A DNA stretch of 64,000 nucleotides, taken from positions 62,001 to 126,000 of the forward strand of contig JAODTK010003998.1 of assembly GCA_026419785.1 (NCBI GenBank). The letters are read 5' to 3'. The notes under the pieces were generated by a model. That model did not search any database. It had not been told where the DNA came from and saw only the letters and a program-made list of their open reading frames with translations. Source of the stretch: Sclerodactyla briareus (lineage: Eukaryota; Echinodermata; Holothuroidea; Dendrochirotida; Sclerodactylidae). This document shows positions 49,117 through 60,790 of the stretch, piece after piece (the stretch's first letter is position 1; every line of letters begins with the position of its first letter). Position numbers and translations under genes: made by a program.

Positions 49117-49801
49117 TTATGCGTTAACAGGTAAGGGAGATTGACAAGCGGCCCTGTAATGTAAAGCAATACTCCCATATGGCGGCTCATTTGTAAAAAT
49201 ATGCTGCAGATTGTCACTATTGGATTCCTTGCCACCCAAAACATACCATTTTAGACACCAACATAAAGTAAATAGCAGCATTGCCCCAGAGAAAATCGTC
49301 AGTGTAGATTTCGAATGGCGACCATTTTGAAATCCCATCTGGCGGCCCACTGGTAAAAATATGCAATACAGATTGGTACCATTGGATTCCTTCCCCCCCC
49401 CCCCAAAAAAAAACTACATTTAGACACCAGATGAATAATAGCAGAATTTGACACAGAGATAATCGCAAATGTGGATTTCAAAAGGCGGCCATTTTGAAAT
49501 CCCATTGGCGGCACCTGGGAAAAATATGCGTGCAGATTATTAACCATTGGATGCCTTGCCCCCCAACATACATTTAGACCTCAAATGGAGTGACAGTAGC
49601 AGTAGTCGGCCCAGAGATGATCGCAAATGTAGATTTCAAATGGTGCGGGCCATTTTGAAATCCAATATGGCGGACACAAAGATAGAATGGTCCGAGTGGG
49701 GCCAATATCTGAATATGTCACAACATGTCAATATACAGTGTGCCAAATTTGGTGCTGTTATCACAAAATGCCCAATAGGTTTGCTATGCTGCCCCACTAT
49801 A
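49117..49801 (-). repeat. Right inverted terminal array, four units
   Basis: Reverse complement of the left array. Unit marks ccattttgaaatcc lie at about 49,319, 49,489 and 49,649, with a degenerate fourth at about 49,148-49,195 (catatggcggctcatttg). ccattggattccttgcc, gtctaaa-complement and gagataatcgcaaat landmarks repeat with a period of about 168. The outer end contains tgccaaatttggtgct and caacatgtcaatata, matching the left end inverted. Confidence 0.88.
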
Positions 49802-52800
49802 TAGTAACCAAACAAAGTAAATCACGCAAATTGGCAATGTTTTTAGGCATTGAAGGGTTGATTACTCGGAGTAATTCGCGCTCACATACTCTGAAGATGT
49901 ATTCCGAATGATTTCCTCACAGTTGCTAGGCTGGTCGACTGCGCTGTAATCACAGAGCATCCCTGCACCATTATCACCTGTAGACGAGAGACGATGTTCT
50001 CTCTTTTTTTTTTTGTTCGGTTGGGTCTGTCGTTCCTATACCGGCGATACTGCCTCGGGAAAGGTCTAACGACCCCTGAGATTCCATAGTCTAGGCTTTC
50101 CAATACACCGTCCTTATCTTCTGCATTGATTACCTCATTTAGTCCCTTACCCGTGATCCCTAGCCTTCAGAGCCAAGACATGCTATCGACCGGAAGGCAG
50201 TGCTATTAAGACGCATCCGTCCCCCTAAGCATGTGATGCATCCCCCGTCATTTTGATCGTACAATTACCTGCCATTTCGACACCTACTTGCTGGGCACGG
50301 TTCCTTTTACGTGTTAAACAGTGTTTACCGGCACAACAAAAATAGTTCATGTTATCACATCATCCCTACATTTATTTTGCCGTTGGATAAGGTTAGTATT
50401 CAAATATATGGAATTGTCGATTTAGTTTAAGGCATACAGACAGCTACCCTGCCATCCTTGCGAAGGCATAGGTTTCGTTTTTCTTTTTCATTTATTTTCC
50501 GTGAACATAAAGGGGGCAATGCTAATTCAAATACATCAATGTCGGTCTGTGTTTGGTTAACAAATAACTTTTGGTATTTTTTTTTTTTTTTTCGGCGAGG
50601 TCTCCTATTTTCTCGGCAAGGGATCCTTACCGATACCCCTTAATTTAGAATATTCGGGTCCAAATTTAAGATCCCTTCTTCAACTTTAGACCTTCGATTT
50701 GAATCACACTTACTAAAGAGGAGCCAGTTTGAAGTCTTTTCTGGGAAGAAATTCAGACCAGAGGCATAGTTACAGTGCTGTTTCATCCTCGGATTTTATT
50801 TGACAGTGTGTGGTGCCCACGCTAACCTCTGTCTCCTAGATATGATTGATTCACGCAGTTGCATGAAGCAATGACAAAGATAATTGTTCATAACTGCGAT
50901 AAACCGGTTTGAATATTTACTTAAATTGGTCTGCACATCACCCGGAGAGCCAGCACCATATGGTCCCGATGGGTATTCGCATTGTCGTTGTAATGAGTGT
51001 TGTACTGCGTATGATAGTCTTAGGAATGTGTGACATTGTTTACCCGGTTGATGTTCATCCGCTCTTGTCCAGTCCGAGTTACAGGAATTCCAATCGATTT
51101 GTCATGTTAGCTTCCAGTAGCACAGCTAGTGGGCATATTTAACCTCGTGAAACATGCCAACGGAAAGCTTCTTTCGACAAACCTATCCAACGTCTTCATT
51201 AGGACTGCATCACACGCTATACTTTATGCACTGTTGAAGTCACAATTGAATGTTATCACTTGGATTTGTTGCATTACTTCTATGTCCGTGACAGCTTTGG
51301 GGAGGTCCATAATCTTACCAATAAAATAGCGACACGGCGAGAGCTGTAAGCCTATGTTATAACAAACAGAAAGTATACAGCGTGATTGTGTTGCCACTCG
51401 GTTTTTCAACTAATGTCTCTGAGTGATCTCGGTGGGTAGTATTCATATTACTCCATGCATACAGCGGGCTGGCAAGTGCAATTAAACCGTTCCTCCGTCA
51501 ACCACTCCAGATCCTCATTAGCACAGGCTGCATTTCCATATCACGTTACATGTCTGTTTAATACTCTACATGACAACCGTAGTTAAAACACTAATTCATG
51601 TGGTACATATCTATACTTTTCGCTAAACCAGTGAACCTTGATATCCTGGTTTTCTACTGAAACTCTCTCAAACAAGAGGTGTCTCACAGCGCAGCAGCGA
51701 ATTTAGCTTCTGTTAATACTGTAATAATGGTCATAGGTGCATGTTTAGCTGTAAGTCATGCCCTTGTCCGGTATAAATATAGTATCGTTGGTTATGGCAT
51801 TCGAAGAAATGTGCAAGCAGAAACGTGTTAATTCGATTGAACTGTATATTTCTCCTTGAATAATGTAATAATGATCCATTGGAATGGTACTATTATAAAT
51901 TAGTTATTTATAAGCGGCCAAGCAAAGTTTTGATTATGAATTCAAATCATCAAGTGTGATATCTCTAAACAGAATTGATAGCGGTACCACAGACTGTTCC
52001 CTAAATTGATCTGCCAGATAAGTCATATGATATTCCTACACCTTTTTATAATTCCCATATTCCGAAAATGTTTTAAACTGTGTGTGAAATTTGATGAATA
52101 AAGGAAATCATGCAATATACACTGCTGGAATAGATTCCACTACTGTACGTTCCTGGATATGTCTATGTATACATGGATCATTGATAACATATAGAATGTG
52201 AATCAGACACCAACTGTCGGAGGAAATACTCATTCAGTAACCAAACTCAGGAGTTAATATAATACTCTCACGAAATGGAAAATGGGGGAAGATAGCTTTC
52301 ATCAAGAACTAGCATAGTAAGGGTTCTATTGAAAAGACATGTATAGCAAGCCGCATTCCAACAGGTCGACTTCATGTTCAATCAGAGTGGGTCATGCAAA
52401 GAGGTAGGCTACGTAAATGATCAAGATTATCTATTAATAGTGTCATTGCATCAACCCTAATAAAAGGCTCTGCATGCATCACATGTTAATCAACCCAATA
52501 AGGTTCATAGCAGGAATTGACTACTACTCTCAGTCGAAACTCACATGGCGTCCCGACCATAACAGTACTATTCTTCGTGGTTGTAACATGACAATTGCGA
52601 TAACCAGTTCCAATCTAACGGCCTACGGACAGACTAGACCACAACCTGTCAAATATGGGGTGCAATAATAATAGTGATATAGCATGACACATCTTGGTAT
52701 CAATAGTTGCCCTAAATGGCTGAAATTCACATCAACTAGCCATTACCAAGTTTAAGGCTGTATATGATTTGATACTCACAAAGTGTGCAGGATGCATTCT

Positions 52801-54700
52801 TTACGCACATCTAAAATATGGCACTTGTACATGTCCCCTGTCAAATTTATGTTTTGAAACATTTACATGCGTGAAAAAAATTACCCTAAACTTTTTCTAT
52901 CGCCATTTTGTTTGGATTTGGGTTTTCGTCGGCGTAGTATGAAATAATGATACTATAATCATCAGGTTGGTAAACCCTCCAGCCATCATGTCCGAAATGA
53001 CAAAATATTGAAAACATTCCTAATGTTCCCCTGTACATGTTCAAAAGAGGGAACCTATAATTATGCTCATGAAATTGATATGAGGCATGTGGCCGCCAAA
53101 AAAATTATGGACGGTTTAAGCTGAGATTGTCCTACTTTTAGATAAAAAGAGCAACAACAAAAAAGTTGTGTGAATGAAAATATGCAAAATGTGGGACTAT
53201 GTAATGTTTCCATTGTTCATGTCTCCTTTACGGGGCGGACCATCTTCTCATGGAATGGAATTTGTGTTGTATATAGATGTAGAGAATTCATATCTATAAC
53301 AATGACTCCCAGAATACTATTCGATTGTAGTTATTCGATAGAGAAAACTGGTAATATTCCTACACTACTAATAAGTTATCTGAATGTCCTTAGAATGGTA
53401 ATGTCAATAGTGGCCCTTGATTTGTAGAAACTCCATAGACAAGTAGTGGCTTTCTTTTCATACAAATATGATCACAGTTCATAAAAAATGACGATAACTA
53501 CAGTTCGTATATATGCCAATTCGCACTATTTCTAGCATTTGATAGCAGAAGTGATACTCAATATGATGAAACGATTAGTTGTCATGATCCGTTTCATGAC
53601 TGCCGTATGCGAGCGTTCGCGTTTTTATGCACAAAGAGTATCGTGCTACAAAGCTAGTACGACTTGGATAAAAAGTAGACATAGCAACTGAATATGTGGA
53701 TGAAAACACACTAATCTAATACGAGGTATGCTCATAATTTATTCTGCGAACCTCATAGCATCGCCTCAGTAGAGTGGAATGTAGAAAGGTTTTTCTTAGT
53801 GAATTGTACATACGAGGTTGTTAAATCATTCCGATAAATGTATAAACTTGGTCATTCCCATAGGCGGGGGTCAGCTAGATAACTCAAATACTCGTCAGAG
53901 CCATTTCTTATAACGAATTGTAAAATTACTTCCACGCCGGTGGAGGACAGAGCTCAGCTGTGACGTCACCACGCCCATTTTGCTTCAGGATAACTCTAAT
54001 CGGAGAGGCGGCAGGCGTGTGCACATTCGTCCGCAGAGTGCTTCGAGAGTAACCTTGACAGCGGTCGCCTGTGGGGGGGGGGTGGTATTATACCACACGG
54101 TAAAAACCAGAGCAACCTATGAGCCGTTCCGCAGAACTGCATTCATGTAGCAGTAGATCAGGGGGTTGTAAATGCCAATTACTCATACCGATAAGATGCA
54201 CTGAGATATATCAATTTGATGTACTCGTTCTCCATGATCCGGTCGCCTGTGATCTTGAACGACCGAGAAATACTACAATGGGTATTATCGCAGATTGCAA
54301 CTAGAGCTACTTTGTAGCGAACATCTTCACCAACGGTAAGAAGGAAGAGAGAACGAAAAGGACCTACATGTTTTAGATGTCACAATGATTCAGCTGTATA
54401 TTTATTTATTCATATTTAATTCAGGAGAGTAACCAATTTCTTTCGAACTACTACTATGGCTTTATGGAATGAATTGAAGTATTCATCATACAATTAATTC
54501 ATATTGACAACGAATGTTCAAGTATCGCCTCGTTGTGTACCATGGAACTTAATATTTCAATTAGATGCAGCTATATAAAGGAGACATATTCTCAAGTATT
54601 ACTACTCTAACTGATCGTTTCGAACGCCACAGATCAAATATTTATTTTGATAGTTGCTTTTAGCCATGACCTAGTGTTCACGTCGTGCTTCCCAGTTGAT
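49802..54700. other. Unassigned AT-rich DNA
   Basis: 4.9 kb with frames of at most 85 codons (53,170-53,427), none recognised. Poly-T of about 12-14 at 50,578-50,592. No repeats, element ends or RNA signals. Confidence 0.4.
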
Positions 54701-54703
54701 AGT

Positions 54704-54747
54704 GGAATGGGCATATTTTGAGCCCGGAATGGGCATATTTTGAGCCC
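54704..54747 (+). repeat. Perfect 22-bp tandem duplication
   Basis: ggaatgggcatattttgagccc occupies 54,704-54,725 and again 54,726-54,747 without a mismatch, indicating a recent slippage or repair event. The flanks are not duplicated. Confidence 0.95.
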
Positions 54748-54871
54748 GAAGACCCTAATACCAGGACTGACACATCAATGAGCCATCTGACTGTGTGCGT
54801 GTTTTTAATATGAGTTAATTTCCTGAAATTGTCAAACCAGCGGCAAGTGATCTCATGATTTTCCTTAATTC

Positions 54872-55468
54872 TTGCCCGCCGAAAAGGTTGTTCCTGGGTA
54901 TCACCAATGTTTTTGGCTACCAGCCATAGTTAATGGCAGTATAGGGTGCCACTTTCCTTCTACGACTGTTAATTTAGTTGCGCTGAGCCGTATTCTGTTG
55001 TATACTTACACTAGGCGTAATGCGACCAGCCGATTACCACCAATCTTGGAGCTTTGGCCCGCAGTTGATACGACACGAGGAAGCGACTGTGCCCGAAGCG
55101 TGCGCAAAAAAAAACCACCTAAAAAACAGGCTAGTGGTGGTCAAATCCAGGTATTTGGGCACAAATGGGCGATTCAAGTCCTTTTATTTCCTCACTCAAC
55201 TTGTCCATTCTTGGTTAATATTTTGCCTCATTTCCCCCGCACCGATACCTTCTGTTTGCCCTCCGCCTGCTTACGCAACTACCCAATTCCTTTTCTTAAT
55301 ATTCTTAATGACCATGGAAGTGGCGGTAACCACATTAATTCGAATCACTCCCCCAACAAACCCCAACGCCACTGCACTCAGTACACGCACTGTATTCTGC
55401 AAACCTATCAACTACTGTACAAAGTTGGAATCTGTGCGTCTTGGATTATATTAACATACGAAATTTGA
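54872..55468 (+). other. Longest open frame in the window (198 codons, no ATG), overlapped by a 144-codon ATG frame
   Basis: The frame opens at TTG and contains no ATG at all, so it is not a conventional eukaryotic ORF. A second frame with a true ATG (55,020-55,454) overlaps it almost completely and encodes two hydrophobic stretches (around residues 56-73 and 87-104) with a proline-rich section between. Neither has a domain that I recognise. Both may be open by chance because the region is poor in stop trinucleotides (pyrimidine-rich, ttcctcact, cccccgcacc). An exon is possible but unsupported. Confidence 0.2.
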
Positions 55469-58400
55469 GACAAGTTCCATCTTTCACCGTTATTACTTTA
55501 CAGACACCGCAGGACAAGAACAAGACGGCTTATTTCTCGCGCGTAATGCTCGAATTTTTCGGAATACTGATGATTATATGTCAAATTCCCTTTGTGAGCT
55601 ATGGGCGCATGTTTCTGAATGAGTGGGCGCAGATCCACTGTCGAAATCGTTGGAGGGGGTGGGGGAAATTGTCCTAGTTGCCACTCCCCCACCTGTATCC
55701 CGTCTCACGCTTACCAGAGAACGCGAGCATTTGAGAAATCAAGGTGCCACGCATGTGGAAGAGGAGAACCCCAAATGTTGAGAAGCTTATTAGTTGATAG
55801 TAAGAGACTACAAACATTTATTGAGTTTTCAATCAATATACTCAAGTTTTAACTATATACTATGAAGTGGGCAGATCCCACTCCTTAAGACAAGACCGAA
55901 GAGGTGAAATTCCAGAAAGACAGACGTACAGATATGAAGAGGAAGGACCCCAATATGTTTCGAGCGGATCATCCGTTTAAGGTCACGAAAGGTGAATTAT
56001 ATGAACATTTTTTTGATGGTATCTGTTCAAGGTGATACAAGAGGTTTAATAATGTTTACAAATATAGCGCGTGAACTACTTTCTCTAATGACAATTATCC
56101 AACGCCTCTTGATAGGTGGAGTTAGGGCCTACCAGAAGTGTCAATTGTTGCCTAAAACCAACAGACATCCGACGATGCACTTCTTACGTCAAACAGTTGT
56201 ATACCGCAGGCAATGTATTGATTAGTACGGCATGAAAATCAGGTCAAGCATTCATGGTTTTATTTAAACCGAGTACAGTGCTCGAGGATGCCACTTGGGC
56301 GTCGAATGCGCTTTGATAAGAAAACAGATGCGATTGCAGACTCCCTTAGCTATTTGAAACATCACTACGCGCTCTTTATATCTGACTATCGTGTGTGAAC
56401 ATCCTAAGTCGGAGGCAAAAGAAATCTATGCATCCATCTTTCTTTTGGTCAGTCAACTAGCTTTTCGTGTTGTGTCCTTGTGTGTATGTGACTCTCCTAT
56501 CCTGGTGGGTACGGAATCTGGGAAAAGCAAACGTCAATCAGGTGCAGAACAGGCATGTATATTATACAAATATGGGAATTACCCTGATTTTGGTACTAGT
56601 TCTTGGTCAGGAAGCCAGAAACGAAAGTGCGGTGAGCTCAATATCAGTGATATTGCAAGCAGCCTTAGATTATGAATGTCGGCTGCAAGTATAACGAGGT
56701 AGCCCCATATTGTTTTTTCGTAACAGTCTCGACATTTCAAGGGACGGAGAGCCCAAAAAACAAAAAGTGTTTGTGTAAGATATCAGGAGATGGAACCGAC
56801 TTCCATCTAAGCGTATATGTCGCGATTATAGAGCTGTAGAGAGGAGAGAACCTATTGAAATGAAAAAGGGAATGAAACCATTATTCAACGAACGAAATAA
56901 ATGTGTTAATTGCAAAATATGGGAAGAAGGAGCCCAATCGTTTCTTCCAGCTCTATCGGTCAACTCCGATGGAGCTAAGACGAATCCGAGGTAATTTGTT
57001 TCAGGTTTTAAATTGTTCATGGATTAGAGGGTCTTTCCTTTCATTATTTCTTGAGTTTTCCAATGTTACTACCAATAGGGGTCATTACCCTCAGCTCGTG
57101 ACAAACGCTGCAAGTAGACATTCGTCATATTTCGTCTCGCAGAGAGTTTATATGGTGAATTCCTTCCTAAAGATGTTGTTCTGTCAAAATTGTAGCGATT
57201 CTTCGGAATCTGGGTTATTCTGTGATGTTGTGGCTTCAGGGTCTTCCATGAGGATTTTGTTCTTCCTGACCCTTTTCCACTAAACAAACTTTAGGCGGTT
57301 CAATGGTTCTGAGTTTGATTCTTCACATATATATCCAGGATTCCTTACAAATCTTCATGTTTTTGTATTACTCGGACGCGTCTCCTAATTTGGTGTGTTA
57401 CTACGCGTAACTCAGAATTTATTCCCCTGGCGAAGATTTTCTCTGCGCATTATTAGAATAGCAGGGGTATTCTATTCCATTATCATCTGTACAGTAATAA
57501 ACCGAACAAAAAATTATGTTTAGAGAATGCTGAAGCACTAGCTTTGATCTATATGACGCCGTATGCGGCCTTGATCTATATGACGAGAAATGATGGCCAA
57601 TCAGCTAGTTCGGAGGACAACAACCAAATACTCAATTAAAAGAATATTCAAAAAGTATAATGCTAATTAAATTGATTTATGTAATGAATGCAGTCATAGG
57701 TTCCATACACAAAATACAATCTGAACAGTTGTCCACACAACAACCAAACAAATCAGACAATCGGTGCCAAACGTTCCGATAACGAAGTGGCACTCAAGTT
57801 TAAAAGACAGTCGCTCATATAACAGTGGATTAGATTAGTTGCGTCGAGGCGAGAAGCCCAAACGTTCTCTTAGTTAGATATCATACAAGTCCTTGTGTAT
57901 GCGCGGATGCCTAAACGATGCGATTGCAATCGCCTCGAACGGTTTGTTTACCCGTAGGGCTAGGGCACCCATATTCCGTGCTATCCACTCCATATTTCTC
58001 TTCATGCATCAACTGACCTGGGTAGGAAGTACCATTTGGCTAATTGACAGTAAAACCTCTTCGGCGAGTTTGGCCTTTCCGCTCGATGTCTTCGTCATTT
58101 TGACAACTATGGTCCCCAGGCTATGACCATTGCTGTTGGACTGTTGGAGGAGTAGTAATGCGGGCGTATTGACGTGGGAACGGTGCTCGAACTCTTGGTG
58201 TGTTAGCGAATAAAATTAATGGAAATAGGGACAGAGAACATGTGATCCGTGTATCCATCAATGTCAATGACATTTGATTTCGAACGTTAGATCAGATGTT
58301 AAACGTACTCTGAAGAGAAAATTATCATGAATTATGTCCAAATTGTGAAACTGCTGTTGTAATGTTAGCACGAAGGCGTGTTGCCACGAATTAAGAGATA

Positions 58401-58841
58401 TTCAGCATTTCAATGGATCACGCGAGAGCTGACACCAAGGCTACCTCAGCCCAAATTGACGGTTTATTAATATATAAATTATGGCACTAACTATCAATAT
58501 GTGAAACGTGAATAGCAAGAAAATGTTAAAACGAGGTTCTACAAAGGCACACGAAGTCAATGGAACAATTTCCAAAAAAGAAGAGATAGACCTCATTCCT
58601 CACTGATACAATCTCTAAGTGGAACCAACGAGGTAGCAAACAACGAGTGAGCTTCAACATGCACGGAATATCCCCAGTAGTCCAATGAAAATTGATCTGG
58701 GTGAAAATATTTTGAAGATTATAGAGCAGATATACCATTACGTATTGAAGGGGCCATATTGAACGCAAGTGAACAATGTATTGTATTCGAGATGCAGATG
58801 CGTAAGTATCTTCATGCATTCCGGACCAAGCCAGCACCGCT
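55469..58841. other. Unassigned DNA
   Basis: The longest frame is 126 codons on the plus strand (56,903-57,283), not recognised and overlapped by an antisense frame. A 15-base direct repeat ttgatctatatgacg occurs at 57,544 and 57,571 (27-base period). No element identified. Confidence 0.35.
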
Positions 58842-59530
58842 TTGGCAATAGAAAAAATAAGAAAATGATTTGCAGTGAGATATGGATATTATTCATGTCA
58901 TAGTGGAGTCACGGAGGGGGACTATGGTAATACCTGTGGGGGAAAACTTCATTGCACTCAAAAAAGTTAGCAAACCAAGATACTGTCGAATTTCCCTAAC
59001 GTATATGTCCTTTGAATTGTTCATGTGATATCGGGGGACATTTTCACACTAATGCACACTGCTTAGGAAGGTATTGTCTGATTGACTAGTGGCATTGTAT
59101 TGTAACTATATACTATATTTTGTTGTGGTTGGGGATCAGGATTAAAGATTTGAGTTAGTGTAGACAACATCAGAGGTTCTTGGCAATAGAAAACATAGAT
59201 TTGCAGTAAGACTATGGATATTATACATGCATAGTTGAATTCACGGAAGGACCCATGGTATATCTGTGGGGAAAAGAAAATCAATTTGGATCTTAAACTC
59301 AAAACAAGTTTAGCCATACCAAGGATCTGTCGAATTTCCTTAACTTGTATGTCCTGTGGATTGTTCATGTGGATCGGGGGACCCATTTTCACACTAATGC
59401 ACACTGCTTCGGAAGGGTTCAATTTCTGATTGACTAGTGGCATTCATTGTAACTACTATATATTTTGTTATGGTTGGGGATTCCGGATTAGGGATTTGGG
59501 TGTTAGGTGTAGACAACAACGGAAGTTCTT
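58842..59530. repeat. 338-bp tandem duplication
   Basis: ttggcaatagaaaa starts at 58,842 and again at 59,180. Shared landmarks in order: gatttgcagt, tatggatatt, gaatttcc, tatgtcct, ttgttcatgtg, ttttcacactaatgcacact, gattgactagtggcatt, tggttgggga and tgtagacaac. Unit 2 ends near 59,530. The copies differ by many small indels, so the duplication is not recent. The 126-codon minus frame (59,063-59,443), in which MPLVNQ appears twice, is a by-product. Confidence 0.92.
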
Positions 59531-60685
59531 CCGTGAATGTGCACATCGACCCCACTTCATGGTTACCATGAGGACATTTTTGGTAACATCCCCAGCCCTG
59601 GCAACAGTATTAAGTGCATTGTGCGCCCGTTGCTCGTTATCCTATTCAATTAAAAGAACATAACATGGTAACTACAATCTCAACAACAATTCTCAGAATT
59701 TGCTATCTGAATGTTGAAGACGTGTATATCCACACGTGTAGTGTCCAGTGTGTATATCTATGCGTGTCCACTGAAAGTGATTATTTGTATCAGCTGTGTT
59801 ATTTTTTGGCTAAACAATTTTCAATCCCCACCACACCATCTCTCTGTTGATGTGTTATGACAGCTTACAGATCTGTTGACGTCACACGTCACACGTGTGA
59901 TGCGGATGATCGGGAAATCAATACTCCAGGAACTACTCAATTTCATTAGTAGGGATCTACTGAGGTAAGGACAGAAGGCAATCAGTGTGACATGATATCA
60001 GTATGGGGCTGCTACACAGCGTAGATTGATCGAGTATTGTTAGGTTCCAGCCCTATACACTGACTCATGATGTGCAGATTTCTGGAGGACTATTGCAAAT
60101 ATTTACATTCGTTGCCTCGAAGAGTTGCAAAACTAGACTAAACGAGTTGGAAGCAAGGCCATTGAACGAAATAGCCTAGTCGCAGGCGAAGAGAAACTCC
60201 CGAAGAAGAATGAATATTCGAAGACTGCCACACACGAATTGAACAGAATAGCGTTTAGCCTATTGAGGTCTTCAGTGCAATCAAAATAGCAGCACTAAAA
60301 AACATCCAGAATACTACTGAATAGATAGGAAGTCCACCAAGTTCGGTTTAAATCGGGTATACGCTTGTTTGGACTTGTGATATAAAGAGCTTCGATTTCG
60401 ATTTTCAGTATGTTACCACTGGATATGAAAAAATGTCTGTAGTTGCAATTGCTGCAGTCTGCACACTTACTAATGTGATTATGAATAGCACTGACAGGTG
60501 TTCACTGACCCTGATAGCCAAGCGTCTTTTAATCTTACATTGAAGTGTAGTTCCCACCAAAACCACCATCAAAGGAATAGACAATCTTAGCTCTCAGGGA
60601 CTGGATCTGGTTTTTTTCCATGATGACTCACACCCACAGACCTACTCGAGGGGAACTCCAAGAAAGTTGTTGAATGAAAAAATGC
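59531..60685. other. Unassigned DNA
   Basis: Frames up to 78 codons, none recognised. A short palindromic cacacgtcacacgtgtga occurs near 59,882-59,899. No element identified. Confidence 0.35.
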
Positions 60686-60689
60686 AAAG

Positions 60690-60790
60690 TGTGATGTCTT
60701 CTGACCCGACCGGGATTCGGACCCCGATCTATACCGGGTAGAGGCCGACCACTCTTAGTGCCAACCACTCGGTGAAGTTTATTTCTGTTC
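60690..60790 (-). repeat. tRNA-derived SINE head
   Basis: On the minus strand tcaccgagtggttggcac resembles an A box (TRGCNNAGTGG, first part TCACCGAGTGG), and 40-50 bases later ggggtccgaatccc resembles a B box (GGTTCGANTCC with one change) able to fold as a T arm (CGGG/CCCG). The order and spacing fit an RNA polymerase III promoter. The rest does not form a clean cloverleaf and sequence continues without a CCA-end boundary, so it is a SINE 5' part or tRNA pseudogene rather than a functional tRNA. The SINE body would run toward about 60,600. Confidence 0.55.

Larger units (their letters stand above)
45601..49801 (-). mobile_element. 4.2-kb DNA element with long inverted terminal repeat arrays and a decayed gene
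   Basis: The ends match in inverted orientation: tatagtggggc at 45,601 and gccccactata ending at 49,801. Inside them come shared agcaccaaatttggca and tatattgacatgttg, then 3 (left) or 4 (right) units of about 155-170 bases. The TATA at each end may be a target duplication (TA or TATA; the palindrome prevents a choice) or part of the repeat. The interior (about 46,205-49,117) carries a minus-strand gene relic. This is the structure of a cut-and-paste DNA transposon with long TIRs; the superfamily is not determined. Both TIRs have diverged by many indels, so the insertion is old. Confidence 0.85.

Noticed and set aside
45601-49801. Reading the 46-49 kb plus-strand frames (for example 46,685-46,948, 47,523-47,801, 48,425-48,727) as genes
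   Set aside because: They are antisense to the collinear minus-strand relic, which has family-level support.
59063-59443. 126-codon minus frame with MPLVNQ at both ends
   Set aside because: Explained by the 338-bp tandem duplication; otherwise no recognisable protein.
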